Origin: Mesorhizobium sp. AR07
GTDB lineage: Bacteria > Pseudomonadota > Alphaproteobacteria > Rhizobiales > Rhizobiaceae
Assembly: GCF_024746815.1 (NCBI RefSeq)
Contig: NZ_CP080525.1
Span: 4,396,501-4,460,500 of the forward strand
Reading direction: 5' to 3'
DNA length: 64,000 bases
The notes under the pieces were generated by a model, which had not been told where the DNA came from, made no database searches, and worked only from the letters and a program-made list of their open reading frames with translations. The position numbers and the translations under genes were made by a program. Positions 24,973 to 34,662 of the stretch are shown in pieces (the stretch's first letter is position 1; every line of letters starts with the position of its first letter).

Positions 24973-27525
24973 CTACCCCCGCTTCAGCACCTTCCCCTCC
25001 TTGAAAAAATCCACCCACGGATCGGCTTCCGCCTGCCGCTTCAAGGTCGTCTTGTCGCCGATCGGGAAAGCGTTCGGCGCTAGCCCGGCCTCGATCTCGG
25101 CCCATGTCACCGGCATCGATACGGTGGCGCCCTTCTTGGCACGCGACGAATAGGGCGCGACCGTGGTCGAGCCCCGGCCATTGCGTAGATAGTCGACGAA
25201 GATCTTTCCGGTGCGCGCCTTCTTCGACAGTGTCGCGGTGTAACGGCTGGGGGAGCCCTGCTCCAGCGCCTTGGCGAAATCATGGGCGAAGGTCTTCACC
25301 GCTTCCCAATCCGCCGATGGTTTCAACGGTACTAGGACATGGTAGCCTTTGCCGCCGGATGTCTTGACGAAGTTCGGCAGCGACAGCTCGTCGAGCTTGC
25401 CTCTGATATCGAGTGCCGCCTCGCGCACCGCCTTCACGTCGACGCCTTCATCGGGGTCGAGATCGAAGATGATCTGGTCCGGCTGTTCCAGCCGGTCGAT
25501 CATGCAGCCCCAGATGTGGATCTCGACCACGCCATACTGGACAAGTGCGGCAACGCCGTCGAAATCGCGGATGAACAGGATCTCCTCGCCGTCCGTCGGG
25601 TCCTTCATCCGGGCGATCTTGTCGCTCATGCCGGCCGAGGCATGTTTCTGGAAGAAGCGCGGCCCGCCGACCCCATCCGGCGCCCGCACCAGGCTGAGCG
25701 GCCGGTTGACAATGAACTGTTCCATGCGCGGCCACACCGACGCGTAGTGGTCGAGCAGGCCTTGCTTGGATATTTTTTCGTCGGGCCACAGCAGCTTGTC
25801 GGGGTGAGAGAGTTTTACGCTGGTCGTCATCGCCCCGGCAGGGCTGGTGGCGCCGCTTGTTGCCGGCTTGGCCTTGGCCGGGCTCTTGCCTGGCGATGCC
25901 TTGCCCGTCGATGTCTTGCCTGTCGATGTCTTGCCTGTCGATGTCTGGGGCTTTTCCTGCACGACTTCCTCCGCCGGCTTGTCCTCGCGCAATCCCTGGA
26001 ACGAGGCGTGGCGTATTATACGGTCTGAGGTCCAGCTGCGGAACTCCACTTCGCCGACAAGCTCCGGCTTCACCCAGACCAGGCCCTTGCCCTTCGGCAC
26101 GGCCTTGTCGAAGGGCGAATCCTTCGCCTTCAGCGCATCGAGTTTTGTCTTCAAGTCGGTGGCGCCCTTGGCGGAGAAGCCGGTGCCGACGCGGCCGGCA
26201 TAATGCAGTTTGCCGCCGTCAAAATAGCCGACCAGCAGTGAGCGCAGCCCGCGCCCGGTCTTTTCCGACGGCAGATAGCCGCCGATGACGAATTCCTGTC
26301 GCGCCGTGCATTTAGACTTCACCCAGGACGGGCCGCGCCCGCTGCGATAGGGCGCATCGGCGCGCTTTGAGACGACGCCTTCCAGTCCCATGCGGCAGGC
26401 ATGCTCCAGCATGATCTTGCCGGGCTCGGCGAAATGGTCGCTGAAACGGACTGCCGAATTCTCGGGCCGCTTGCCCAGCAGGTCCTGCAAGGCCTGCTTG
26501 CGCTCGACCAGCGGCTCGCCGCGCAAATCCTCGCCGTCAAGCCGCATCAGGTCGAAGACATAGTAGATGAAGCGATCTGTCCGCTTCGCCGACAGATCCG
26601 CCTGCAGCAGCGCGAAGGACGAAACACCGCTGCCGGCCAGCACAACGATCTCGCCGTCGATGATGGCGTCGCTGCATTTCAAGCCGGCGAGTTCCGTGGC
26701 GATCGCATCGCCGAACTTTTCCGTCCAGTCGAGACCGGTGCGGGTGAGCAGCCGCACTTCGGTGCCGGCGATTTGCGCTTGCATCCGATAGCCGTCGAAC
26801 TTCACCTCGTGCAGCCAGTCCTTGCCGGCGGGCGCATCCCGCTCCAGCGTGGCGAGCTGCGGCTCGACAAAGTCGAGGCGCTTGCCGGCCTTTGCCTTGC
26901 CGGCGGCCGGCTTGTTGGAATGCCAGACTTTCGGCCTCTCGCCCTTGGCAGCCTTGCCCTCGCCGACCTCCTCGATCGTCAGGCCGGACTTCACCGATTC
27001 CGGTGCCTCCTTCAGAATATCCTCGCCGGGTCGCGCAGCGGCGTCGTCCGACTTGATCAGCAGCCAGTTGTCCCGCTTTTCGCCCGCGCGCGGCTTCAGC
27101 CGCACGAGATGCCAAAGCCCATGCAATTTGTGGCCGTTGAGTTCGAAGCTGATATGGCCTTTTTTCATCGCCTTGGCCGGGTCGATCTCGGGAACCCAGG
27201 TGCCCTCGTCCCAGACGATGACCGAGCCGCCGCCATATTCGCCCTTGGGAATGGTGCCCTCGAACGGCGCGTAGTCGATCGGATGATCCTCGACATGCAC
27301 GGCCAGCCGCTTCTCATGCGGGTCGAGGCTCGGGCCGCGTGTGACGGCCCAGCTCCACAGCACGCCGTCATGCTCCAGCCGAAGGTCGTAATGCAGCCTT
27401 GTCGCGGCGTGCTTGTGGGTGACGAAGATGCCGCCCGCCTCGCTCTTTCTGCGCGCGACCTTGCCGGCCGGCTCGGCGGTCTTCTTGAAATCGCGCTTGG
27501 AGTGGTACTGTTCGAGGCTGGCCAT
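24973..27525 (-). CDS. ligD: LigD, multifunctional ATP-dependent DNA ligase of non-homologous end joining
   Basis: An 850-residue enzyme in the order phosphoesterase, ligase, polymerase. Residues about 20-170 form the 3'-phosphoesterase (FVTHKHAATRLHYDLRLEHD, HVEDHPIDYAPFEGTIPKGE). The ligase domain (about 215-510) has the nucleotidyl lysine in EVKFDGYRMQ (Lys about 241) and EGVVSKRADAPY. A low-complexity TSTGK-repeat linker (about 523-545) leads to the primase-like polymerase (about 565-845) with IIFDLDPDEG, whose Asp residues bind metal. It partners Ku, encoded 12 nt upstream, in repairing double-strand breaks. Confidence 0.95.
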   Translation of the reverse strand: MASLEQYHSKRDFKKTAEPAGKVARRKSEAGGIFVTHKHAATRLHYDLRLEHDGVLWSWAVTRGPSLDPHEKRLAVHVEDHPIDYAPFEGTIPKGEYGGGSVIVWDEGTWVPEIDPAKAMKKGHISFELNGHKLHGLWHLVRLKPRAGEKRDNWLLIKSDDAAARPGEDILKEAPESVKSGLTIEEVGEGKAAKGERPKVWHSNKPAAGKAKAGKRLDFVEPQLATLERDAPAGKDWLHEVKFDGYRMQAQIAGTEVRLLTRTGLDWTEKFGDAIATELAGLKCSDAIIDGEIVVLAGSGVSSFALLQADLSAKRTDRFIYYVFDLMRLDGEDLRGEPLVERKQALQDLLGKRPENSAVRFSDHFAEPGKIMLEHACRMGLEGVVSKRADAPYRSGRGPSWVKSKCTARQEFVIGGYLPSEKTGRGLRSLLVGYFDGGKLHYAGRVGTGFSAKGATDLKTKLDALKAKDSPFDKAVPKGKGLVWVKPELVGEVEFRSWTSDRIIRHASFQGLREDKPAEEVVQEKPQTSTGKTSTGKTSTGKASPGKSPAKAKPATSGATSPAGAMTTSVKLSHPDKLLWPDEKISKQGLLDHYASVWPRMEQFIVNRPLSLVRAPDGVGGPRFFQKHASAGMSDKIARMKDPTDGEEILFIRDFDGVAALVQYGVVEIHIWGCMIDRLEQPDQIIFDLDPDEGVDVKAVREAALDIRGKLDELSLPNFVKTSGGKGYHVLVPLKPSADWEAVKTFAHDFAKALEQGSPSRYTATLSKKARTGKIFVDYLRNGRGSTTVAPYSSRAKKGATVSMPVTWAEIEAGLAPNAFPIGDKTTLKRQAEADPWVDFFKEGKVLKRG

Positions 27526-27537
27526 GGCTTGATATCC

Positions 27538-28404
27538 TCAGGCCGATTTGCGCTTGGGCGCGCCCGGCTTGATGCGTTTGGCCGCCGGTTGGGCTTTCGC
27601 CGACGTGGAACCCTTCGATGAACCGCCATCCGACGACAGGCTCTTCTTCAGCGCGTCGAACAGGTTGACGACATTGGAGGGCTTGGGAGCGGCCTTCGCC
27701 TTCGGCGCCTTCTTGCCGGCTTTCTTGGCGCGGATCAGCTCGAGCAGTGCGTCCTCGTATTTGTCGTCGAATTTCGAGGGATCGAACTTGGCTTTCTTCT
27801 TGTCGATGATCAGCTCGGCCAACTCGGTCATTTCCTGGTCGGTCTTGACCGACTGGATGTCACCGAAGACGGTGTCCGGCTGCCGCACCGTGTTGTCGTA
27901 GCGCAGCGTCGTCAGCACCATGCCCTTGCCCAGCGGTTCGATCACCACCGGGCGCTCGCGCTGATAGAGCACGATGCGCGCCAGCCCGGCCATCTTCTTG
28001 CCCGCCATGGCGTCACGGATGACTGCGAATGCCTCCTCCGACACCTTGTCGGCCGGCGCGACATAATAGGGCGTGTCGAGATAGATCTGCTCGATCGAGG
28101 ATTTGTCGACGAAGCCATCGAGCGCCATCGTGTGCGAGGACTCGATCTGCACCCCCTCGATCTCGTCTTCCTCGATGTGGACGAAATCACCGTCGTCGAC
28201 TTCGTAGCCCTTGATCTCGTCGCCGTCGCCAAGCGGCTTGTCGGTTTCGGCATCGACATAGATGCGCTTCACCGTGTTGCCGGTCTTGCGGTTCAGCACC
28301 CGGAACGAGACTTTCTCGGTGTGGGTGACGACATTGGTCAGCTCGACGGCACAGGTGACCAGCGACAGCTTCAGATAGCCCTTCCAGGCTGGACGCGGCG
28401 CCAT
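27538..28404 (-). CDS. ku: Ku protein of bacterial non-homologous end joining
   Basis: A 288-residue DNA-end-binding protein that homodimerises into a ring. The core (about 5-230) has the family pattern APRPAWKGYLKLSLVTCAVE, RIYVDAETDKPLGDGDEIKG, YEVDDGDFVHIEEDEI and IYLDTPYYVAPADK. A Lys/Ala/Pro-rich C-terminal tail (about 245-288) is the usual DNA- and LigD-interacting extension. It is the first gene of a ku-ligD operon (12-nt gap). Rhizobiales often carry several ku/ligD sets; whether this is the main one cannot be told here. Confidence 0.95.
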   Translation of the reverse strand: MAPRPAWKGYLKLSLVTCAVELTNVVTHTEKVSFRVLNRKTGNTVKRIYVDAETDKPLGDGDEIKGYEVDDGDFVHIEEDEIEGVQIESSHTMALDGFVDKSSIEQIYLDTPYYVAPADKVSEEAFAVIRDAMAGKKMAGLARIVLYQRERPVVIEPLGKGMVLTTLRYDNTVRQPDTVFGDIQSVKTDQEMTELAELIIDKKKAKFDPSKFDDKYEDALLELIRAKKAGKKAPKAKAAPKPSNVVNLFDALKKSLSSDGGSSKGSTSAKAQPAAKRIKPGAPKRKSA

Positions 28405-28781
28405 GATATCTTCCCTTCAACAACCAGATGAAGGTGAGAACGGACAGACCCCGCTCCAGTTCCGCCAAGCCCGACGATCTGGATGCCAAGGTGCGCCTGA
28501 GGCGCCGTGGCGGCCAGCATGGAAATTTCGCAAACGCGGCAAAAATTGAAACAGAACCGCGCGCGGGCGACATTCAAACGAAACATATGTGATGCAAAAG
28601 TCACATTGGCCGGAATGCCGACGAACCACACGGAAAGACCCCGAATCAGCCGCATTCCGGCCACGAACCAAGGCCTTTTCGACCAGATATTAACATCGTG
28701 TTCACCGACTATTCACGCCTCGACGCTATGATGCCCGCAAATCGGAAGGGACATCCGAAAATCGGGACAGGGACAGGTACA
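28405..28781. other. 377-nt gap between ku and a possible small gene
   Basis: Holds the divergent control regions for ku (leftward) and the small frame at 28782. An AT-richer part (about 28535-28600) is the best place for promoters, with AAACATATGTGATGCAAAAG at about 28580. No palindromic repeat or RNA gene was recognised. Confidence 0.4.
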
Positions 28782-28928
28782 ATGAACTTCCTCACGCACC
28801 TCATCGGCTATGCCGCCGCCATTCGCGAATTCGTCGCGCCGACCTATCGGCCCGAGCGCTACTACATGCGCGGCCCCGGCCCGGCCTGTGCGCGTCGCGG
28901 CAACTCGCTCGGCGTCAGCGCGCACTGA
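28782..28928 (+). CDS. Possible 48-residue small protein
   Basis: The frame MNFLTHLIGYAAAIREFVAP followed by TYRPERYYMRGPGPACARRG has a hydrophobic N-terminus that could sit at a membrane and a basic tail. A GGACAGG sequence lies six bases before ATG 28782. Codon bias fits the genome, but there is no family evidence. It could equally be an untranslated leader. Confidence 0.35.
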   Translation: MNFLTHLIGYAAAIREFVAPTYRPERYYMRGPGPACARRGNSLGVSAH

Positions 28929-29107
28929 TCATGACCTTCGAGAGCCGCCACGACAGCCGGATCTGCAGGCCGGCCGCCTCTACCCGCGCCACCACCTATC
29001 GTGCCGAGCGTCCCGCTCTCTCCGACAGGCGGCGTGCGACATCGCCACGGCTTTGATGCCGCCCGCGGCTGGCTTAGTGTCGTCGGACACAAGCAGCCGA
29101 GGCCCGC

Positions 29108-29581
29108 GTGACCGATTTTCCCCATTCAGGTCGGCCCCATTCAAGTCGACCCAAGTCAGGCCGTCCCTCTGAACCCTTCGTTGCAAGCCATCCGCTGATC
29201 GTCTTCGACGGCGTCTGCGTGCTGTGCTCCAGCTTCGTGCGCATGGTGGTCAGGCTCGACCGTCAAAGCCGCTTCCGCTTCGCCACCGCGCAGTCACCCT
29301 TCGGCGAAGCGCTGTTCAAAAAGCACGGGCTGCGCACGGACTCCTACGAAACCAATCTCGTCTTGGTCGGCGGCCTCGCCTTCACGCAGCTCGACAGCTT
29401 GGTCGCCGTCATGGCGGAGCTTGGCTGGCCATGGCGGGCAGCCAAGCTGCTGTTGCTGCTGCCGCGCCCGCTGCGCAATTGGCTTTACGACCGCATCGCC
29501 AAGAATCGCTACGCCCTGTTCGGCAGGAAGGACAGTTGCGACATTCCGTCGGCAGAGCTGCGGGAGCGGTTCCTGGACTAG
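29108..29581 (+). CDS. DCC-family (DUF393) thiol-disulfide oxidoreductase-like protein
   Basis: A 157-residue protein of the DUF393 family. The motif FDGVCVLCSSFV (about residues 33-44) gives the D-G-x-C-x-x-C that names the DCC group; the rest (RFRFATAQSPFGEALFKKHG, LPRPLRNWLYDRIAKNRYAL) matches family length and helices. Members are predicted redox-active thioredoxin-like proteins, mostly unstudied. The first 25 residues are Ser/Arg/Pro-rich and repetitive (SGRPHSSRPKSGRPS), so an internal start is possible. Confidence 0.82.
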   Translation: MTDFPHSGRPHSSRPKSGRPSEPFVASHPLIVFDGVCVLCSSFVRMVVRLDRQSRFRFATAQSPFGEALFKKHGLRTDSYETNLVLVGGLAFTQLDSLVAVMAELGWPWRAAKLLLLLPRPLRNWLYDRIAKNRYALFGRKDSCDIPSAELRERFLD

Positions 29582-29607
29582 AAAGAGTGGCTCTGGGGGA
29601 GCGCTGG

Positions 29608-29685
29608 ATGAAACTTCTCATTGTCGGCGGCTACGGCACTTTTGGCGGCCGCATCATCCAATTTCACATCCGCTCACCGGATTGA
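29608..29685 (+). pseudogene. Truncated NAD(P)-binding Rossmann start, gene remnant
   Basis: After a GGGGGAG ribosome site, the frame MKLLIVGGYGTFGGRIIQF opens a textbook Rossmann GxGxxG fold, as in saccharopine-dehydrogenase-like proteins, but stops after 25 residues. The next 600 nt hold unrelated remnants and repeats. It is best read as the stump of a deleted gene. Confidence 0.6.
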
Positions 29686-29730
29686 TCGTGCGCTATCGCG
29701 GCTGGCTCGAGCCATCTCTTTCTGTTTGGC

Positions 29731-29773
29731 CATGATCTTTGCCGAAAACCGGATTCCACTTTTCGGGATCATG
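29731..29773. repeat. Short dispersed repeat with CATGATC ends, family E
   Basis: CATGATC and GATCATG flank GCCGAAAACCGGATTCCACT. A sibling copy in the other orientation is at 41115-41182. Typical of a small mobile or REP-like element of Rhizobiales. Confidence 0.7.
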
Positions 29774-29861
29774 GTCTGGCGTACACGGCTCCAGCACAAT
29801 CGTGCCGCCAGCCGCCTTGCCGAGTCCCGGCAACGCTGAACCGTGCACAGCGTCCAGCTGT

Positions 29862-29982
29862 GAGGTTTTCGACCGAAGCCTTGGTCGCCTGCACCTGGGT
29901 GCGGGCGCCCTCGATGCCCTTGCCGTAGATTTCCGACAGCGCGACGCCGAGCGGATAGTAGACGCCGGAGTCGCCGCACCCG
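29862..29982 (-). pseudogene. Fragment of a TRAP transporter TAXI-family solute-binding protein
   Basis: The minus-strand frame reads GDSGVYYPLGVALSEIYGKG and then IEGARTQVQATKASVENL, the conserved N-terminal ligand-binding part of TAXI solute receptors. It has no start, no signal peptide and no remainder; the frame goes on into a repeat. About 40 of roughly 320 residues remain. A relic of a lost transporter. Confidence 0.7.
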
Positions 29983-29995
29983 CCCCCCAATGCAT

Positions 29996-30095
29996 GTCGA
30001 GCAAAAGTGGCTCCGGTTTTGCGAGAACGACATGCATGGAGCTAAAGCGCGTCGCCTGAATCCGCTCAAATGCGACGCGCTTTGGATGCGAACCG
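29996..30095. repeat. Short dispersed palindrome, AAAGCGCGTCGC type
   Basis: AAAGCGCGTCGC (30052) and GCGACGCGCTTT (30071) form a hairpin; before it, CATGTCGAGCAAAAGTGGCT and ACGACATGCATG form a looser pair. The piece AAGTGGNNCCGGTTTT recalls family E. Closely resembles common Rhizobiales intergenic hairpins; it separates gene remnants from the YCII gene. Confidence 0.6.
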
Positions 30096-30295
30096 GGGCG
30101 AGTTTAGACAGTGATCCGCAACCCGCGATTGTGCTGGTTAGACGAACGGTTGAGGGACCAGGAAAACAGATGGCGGCTTGCACAAAAAGCGATCGGAGCC
30201 GAAAGTTTTTTATGCAGCCTGTCGAAATCGGGCACTGCCGCGCGACATACGTCCGGCTCGCAACGACGCGGCCATGAATAACACGGGAGATGACC

Positions 30296-30670
30296 ATGCA
30301 GTATCTGCTTCTTATCTATTCCAGCGAAGCCGGAATGGCAGCCGCGCCCAAGGAGGCGCTCACCCAGATGAGCGTCGCCTATGGCGCTTATACCGAAGCG
30401 ATGAAGAAGGCCGGTGTGTTCTTGGCCGGTGAGCGATTGAAACCGACGAAGATAGCAACCACCGTACGGGTGGCCGGCGGCAAGACCAATGTGATTGACG
30501 GCCCCTATGCCGATACCAAGGAGCAACTCGGCGGCTACTATTTGATCGAGGCGCCCGACATGGACGCGGCGATTTCGTGGGCGGCGCGCTGTCCCGGTGC
30601 CAGCGCCGGCACCATGGAAGTGCGGCCGATCTGGCCGATGGCAGAATACATGAAAGATTACGCGGCGTGA
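30296..30670 (+). CDS. YCII-related (DGPF) protein
   Basis: A 124-residue dimeric alpha/beta-barrel protein. The DGPF signature appears as NVIDGPYADTKEQLGGYYLI (about 61-80), and MQYLLLIYSSEAG opens the fold. The family is usually encoded next to ECF42-type sigma factors, as here: the next gene starts inside its stop codon (GTGA). Its molecular role is unknown. Start 30296 has GGGAG six bases upstream; ATG 30290 is less well placed. Confidence 0.87.
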   Translation: MQYLLLIYSSEAGMAAAPKEALTQMSVAYGAYTEAMKKAGVFLAGERLKPTKIATTVRVAGGKTNVIDGPYADTKEQLGGYYLIEAPDMDAAISWAARCPGASAGTMEVRPIWPMAEYMKDYAA

Positions 30671-31914
30671 CAGCCGTCGGGCCAGACACTGCGCGGGCGG
30701 CAGCAGAGGCCGCCGCCCGGCAGAGCTACGGCAAGCTGATCGCCTATCTCTCCGCCCGGTCCCGCGACGTGGCCGGCGCCGAAGACGCGCTGGCCGATGC
30801 CTTTGCCGCGGCGCTCGAACACTGGCCGCGAACCGGCGTGCCCGACAAGCCGGAAGCCTGGTTGCTGGCGGTGGCGCGGCGCCGGCGCGTCGATGCGGTT
30901 AGGCGGCGGCTGACCAGCGAGGCCGGCCGCGATCACCTCAAGCTGATCGCGCAGGAGATGGAGGCGCGCATGACCGACGAAGACCTGCCCGACGAACGGT
31001 TGCGGCTGATGTTTGCCTGCGCTCATCCGGCCATCGAAGCCGGCGTGCGCTCGCCGCTGATCCTGCAGACCGTCCTGGGGTTCGACGCGGCCACGATCGC
31101 TTCTGCCTTCCTTGTCTCGCCGGCAACCATGGGCCAGCGCCTGGTGCGCGCCAAGACCCGCATCCGGGAAACCGGTATTCCGTTCCGCATACCGGAGCGG
31201 GCCGAACTCGGCGAACGGCTGGACGCGGTGCTGGAAGCCATCTACGCCGCCTTCGCGGAAGGCTGGTCCGACCCGGCCGGCACCGAGACGCGAGGGCGCA
31301 ACCTGGCGACCGAAGGCATCTGGCTCGGCCGGCTGGTCGCGTCGCTGATGCCGGAGGAGCCTGAGGCGCTTGGCCTGCTGTCGCTGATGCTGTTTGCCGA
31401 GGCGCGCCGCCCGGCACGGCGTGATGCGGCTGGAGATTATGTGCCGCTCGCCGAGCAGAAATGCGCGAAATGGGACGCCGCCTTGATCGACGAGGCGGAA
31501 TCCCTGCTCCGCCGCGCCGCCACCATGGGTGTCATCGGCCGTTATCAGCTCGAAGCCGCCGTGCAGTCCGCACATGCGGCGCGACGGCTGACGGGCCGCA
31601 CCGACTGGGTGGCAATCCGCGAGCTCTATGACGCGCTGCTTTCGATCGTTGGATCGCCGGTGGTGGCGATCAACCGCGCGGTGGCGATCGCCGAGGTTGA
31701 AGGCGCCGTGGCGGGGCTGGCGGCCCTTTACGTGCTGGGTGACGACGAGCGGCTTGCCGACTATCAACCCTATTGGGCGGCGCGTGCCGGTCTTTTGGCT
31801 CGGCTCGGGCAGGTACCGCAGGCTTCCGAGGCCTATGATCGCGCGATCGGCCTCGAACGCGACGCGGCGGTGCGCCGCTTCCTGCAAGGAAAACGGGCAG
31901 CGCTCAGAAATTAA
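30667..31914 (+). CDS. ECF sigma factor with long C-terminal extension (ECF42-like)
   Basis: A 415-residue sigma factor. Region 2 (about 10-75: YGKLIAYLSARSRDVAGAED and WLLAVARRRRVDAVRRRL) and region 4 (about 115-170: LILQTVLGFDAATIASAFLV, ATMGQRLVRAKTRIRE) are followed by a helical extension of about 230 residues with TPR-like repeats (RAVAIAEVEGAVAGLAALYV, SEAYDRAIGLERDAAVRRF). No anti-sigma factor is adjacent; in ECF42 the extension itself is thought to regulate. GTG start overlaps the YCII stop by 4 nt. Likely target: the YCII operon. Confidence 0.9.
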   Translation: MTAVGPDTARAAAEAAARQSYGKLIAYLSARSRDVAGAEDALADAFAAALEHWPRTGVPDKPEAWLLAVARRRRVDAVRRRLTSEAGRDHLKLIAQEMEARMTDEDLPDERLRLMFACAHPAIEAGVRSPLILQTVLGFDAATIASAFLVSPATMGQRLVRAKTRIRETGIPFRIPERAELGERLDAVLEAIYAAFAEGWSDPAGTETRGRNLATEGIWLGRLVASLMPEEPEALGLLSLMLFAEARRPARRDAAGDYVPLAEQKCAKWDAALIDEAESLLRRAATMGVIGRYQLEAAVQSAHAARRLTGRTDWVAIRELYDALLSIVGSPVVAINRAVAIAEVEGAVAGLAALYVLGDDERLADYQPYWAARAGLLARLGQVPQASEAYDRAIGLERDAAVRRFLQGKRAALRN

Positions 31915-31932
31915 GCTTCGTCGGTAATCCGG

Positions 31933-32559
31933 TCACGCGGGCCACATCTCATGCGACATGTTGAGCGTTTTCATCAGCGGATGCGCCCGCAACGCGGACC
32001 ATAGCCGTTCAATGTTCGGCCAGGCCGTTCGCGCTCTGTCGACGTCGGGATACCAGGCCACCAGCATGACGAGGTAGATGTCGGCCAGCGACATCAGGTC
32101 GCCGACCAGCCAGTCGCGGTCCTCGAGAGCGGCATCGACAACGGCGAAGCCGCGGTCCATCTCGGCGACGGCCGCCTGCTTGACCGCCTTCGTGCCGTCG
32201 GCATCGGTCGTGTAGCGGTAGGCGTAGTAGAAACGCAGCACCGCCGGATAGAGCACCGACGACATGAAGGCCATCCAGCGCAGGAAGTCGGCGCGCGCCG
32301 GCGCCTCGGCCGCCGGCGCCAGGCCGGCGTCGGGATGACGCTCGGCAAGCAGGATGCAGATCGCCGCCGATTCAGTGATCGAGCGACCATCCGGCAAGGT
32401 CAGCACCGGCACCTGGTTCAACGGACTGATGCCGAGGAACGCCGGGTCGGCCCGGTCCGTCTTCGGCACGTCTATGTGCTCGAACGGCGCGTTCGCCAGC
32501 GCCAGCGCTGCCTCGACGACGAAGCCGCCGCTGCCCGGACGTGTGTAGAGCTTGTACAT
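31933..32559 (-). CDS. Glutathione S-transferase family protein
   Basis: A 208-residue protein. Thioredoxin-like half: YKLYTRPGSGGFVVEAALAL and INPLNQ-like segment SPLNQVPVLTLPDGRSITES with cis-Pro and ES glutathione contacts. Helical half about 90-200 with WLVGDLMSLADIYLVML, the N-capping box. Close to the beta/theta-type GSTs of rhizobia. Converges with the sigma factor gene, 18 nt apart. Substrate unknown. Confidence 0.87.
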   Translation of the reverse strand: MYKLYTRPGSGGFVVEAALALANAPFEHIDVPKTDRADPAFLGISPLNQVPVLTLPDGRSITESAAICILLAERHPDAGLAPAAEAPARADFLRWMAFMSSVLYPAVLRFYYAYRYTTDADGTKAVKQAAVAEMDRGFAVVDAALEDRDWLVGDLMSLADIYLVMLVAWYPDVDRARTAWPNIERLWSALRAHPLMKTLNMSHEMWPA

Positions 32560-32680
32560 GAAATCCTCCCCCGGCCCGCGCAGGGCGAGCCTGGGGCGAT
32601 ATGAACCGGAAGCAGGGTTCCGCTCAAGCAGGCAGTGACCGCCACGGGTGGATTTTCAGCGGGCCAGATTGCAGCGTTGG

Positions 32681-32731
32681 CGGGACAGCGCCCCCTCTGT
32701 CCTGCCGGGCAGAGGGGGGCGCGAAGGATCG
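32681..32731. repeat. Shortened family B repeat
   Basis: Only the outer ends remain: GCGCCCCCTCTGTCCTGC directly followed by CGGGCAGAGGGGGGCGCGAA. The inner arms and spacer seen in the 19.9, 24.8, 38.7 and 43.6 kb copies are missing, as if deleted between the ends. Confidence 0.8.
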
Positions 32732-32759
32732 CGGCGTTTCCCTGTGTGCGTGTCGAGAC

Positions 32760-33740
<981 letters not shown>

Positions 33741-33937
33741 TGGTTTCGCTCCCAGAATTTCAGGCAAGTGAGAATTTCAGGCAAATGGCATTCCAGCCGC
33801 CAAGATAAGGCTTTCAGCGGCGCAACATAGACTGTCGGCCGAAAATATCCGAGTGGGCCCCGTGTCTAAAACAGCTCTGCCCCGGAAAAGCGTTTCCCGC
33901 AAAAGCCCGTCGTTGGAATGTTTTGGCCGAAAGGCCT

Positions 33938-34555
33938 CTATTGGCGGGCGGCAATCGCCGCTGCCGCGCCGACCATGAAGCCGGCGGCGGTGCGGTTCAG
34001 GGCTTTCAGCGCGCGCGGCGATTTCAGGAACCAGCGCGCCTTGGCCGCCAGCGCCAGATAGGGCACCAGCACCACCAGCAGCACGACGATCGTCAGCGCG
34101 ACGAGAATGCCGTAATCGGCCAGCGTGATGGTCTTCAGATCGACGATGGTCGGCGTGATCGCCAAGTAGAAGATCATCGTCTTCGGATTGCCGAGCGTGA
34201 CGGTGAGGCCGGCGATGAAGCTCGAAACCAGCCCGCCCTTGCCCTTCCTGGCCTCGACCGTCTCCGGCGTGATGCCGCTGGTCCAGAAGCGCCAGCCAAG
34301 GTAGGCGAGGTAGGCGACACCAAGCCATTTGATGGCCAGGAAAACCATGCCGAAGCTCTGCGCGACGAAGGCGAGACCGAGCACCACGGCGGTCAGGTAG
34401 GTGAGGTCGCCAAGCATCAGGCCAAAGGACATCGCCAGCGACGAACGGAAGCCGGAGCCGAGCGCGCGGGCGACAAGCGCGGTGATGCCGGGGCCGGGAA
34501 TGGCCGCGGCGATGCCGAGAGCGGCACTGTAGGCGAGGAAGCCGGTGAGGGTCAT
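33938..34555 (-). CDS. LysE-family amino-acid exporter
   Basis: A 205-residue protein with six membrane helices. Signatures: AAAIPGPGITALVARALGSG (about 16-35), the LysE/RhtB motif, GLMLGDLTYLTAVVLGLAFV and LTVTLGNPKTMIFYLAITPT. The family exports amino acids or their analogues. Located near cysK, with a 197-nt gap and the same strand, so export of a cysteine-related compound is possible but unproven. Confidence 0.88.
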   Translation of the reverse strand: MTLTGFLAYSAALGIAAAIPGPGITALVARALGSGFRSSLAMSFGLMLGDLTYLTAVVLGLAFVAQSFGMVFLAIKWLGVAYLAYLGWRFWTSGITPETVEARKGKGGLVSSFIAGLTVTLGNPKTMIFYLAITPTIVDLKTITLADYGILVALTIVVLLVVLVPYLALAAKARWFLKSPRALKALNRTAAGFMVGAAAAIAARQ

Positions 34556-34662
34556 GGCATTGGTCCCGGGTCAGAAATGCCTTGTCGCATGGAACGGACC
34601 AGAATTGAATTCCCTGGGGGCCGGATTCCATTGCACCAGGTATCGCTGCAACACGCGAAGAA

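Noticed and set aside
28931..29056. 41-residue frame after the small gene at 28782
   Set aside because: No ribosome site or similarity; composition is that of random GC-rich DNA.
30658..31887. 409-residue minus-strand frame opposite the sigma factor
   Set aside because: Antisense shadow with no family features; the plus strand is a recognisable ECF sigma factor.
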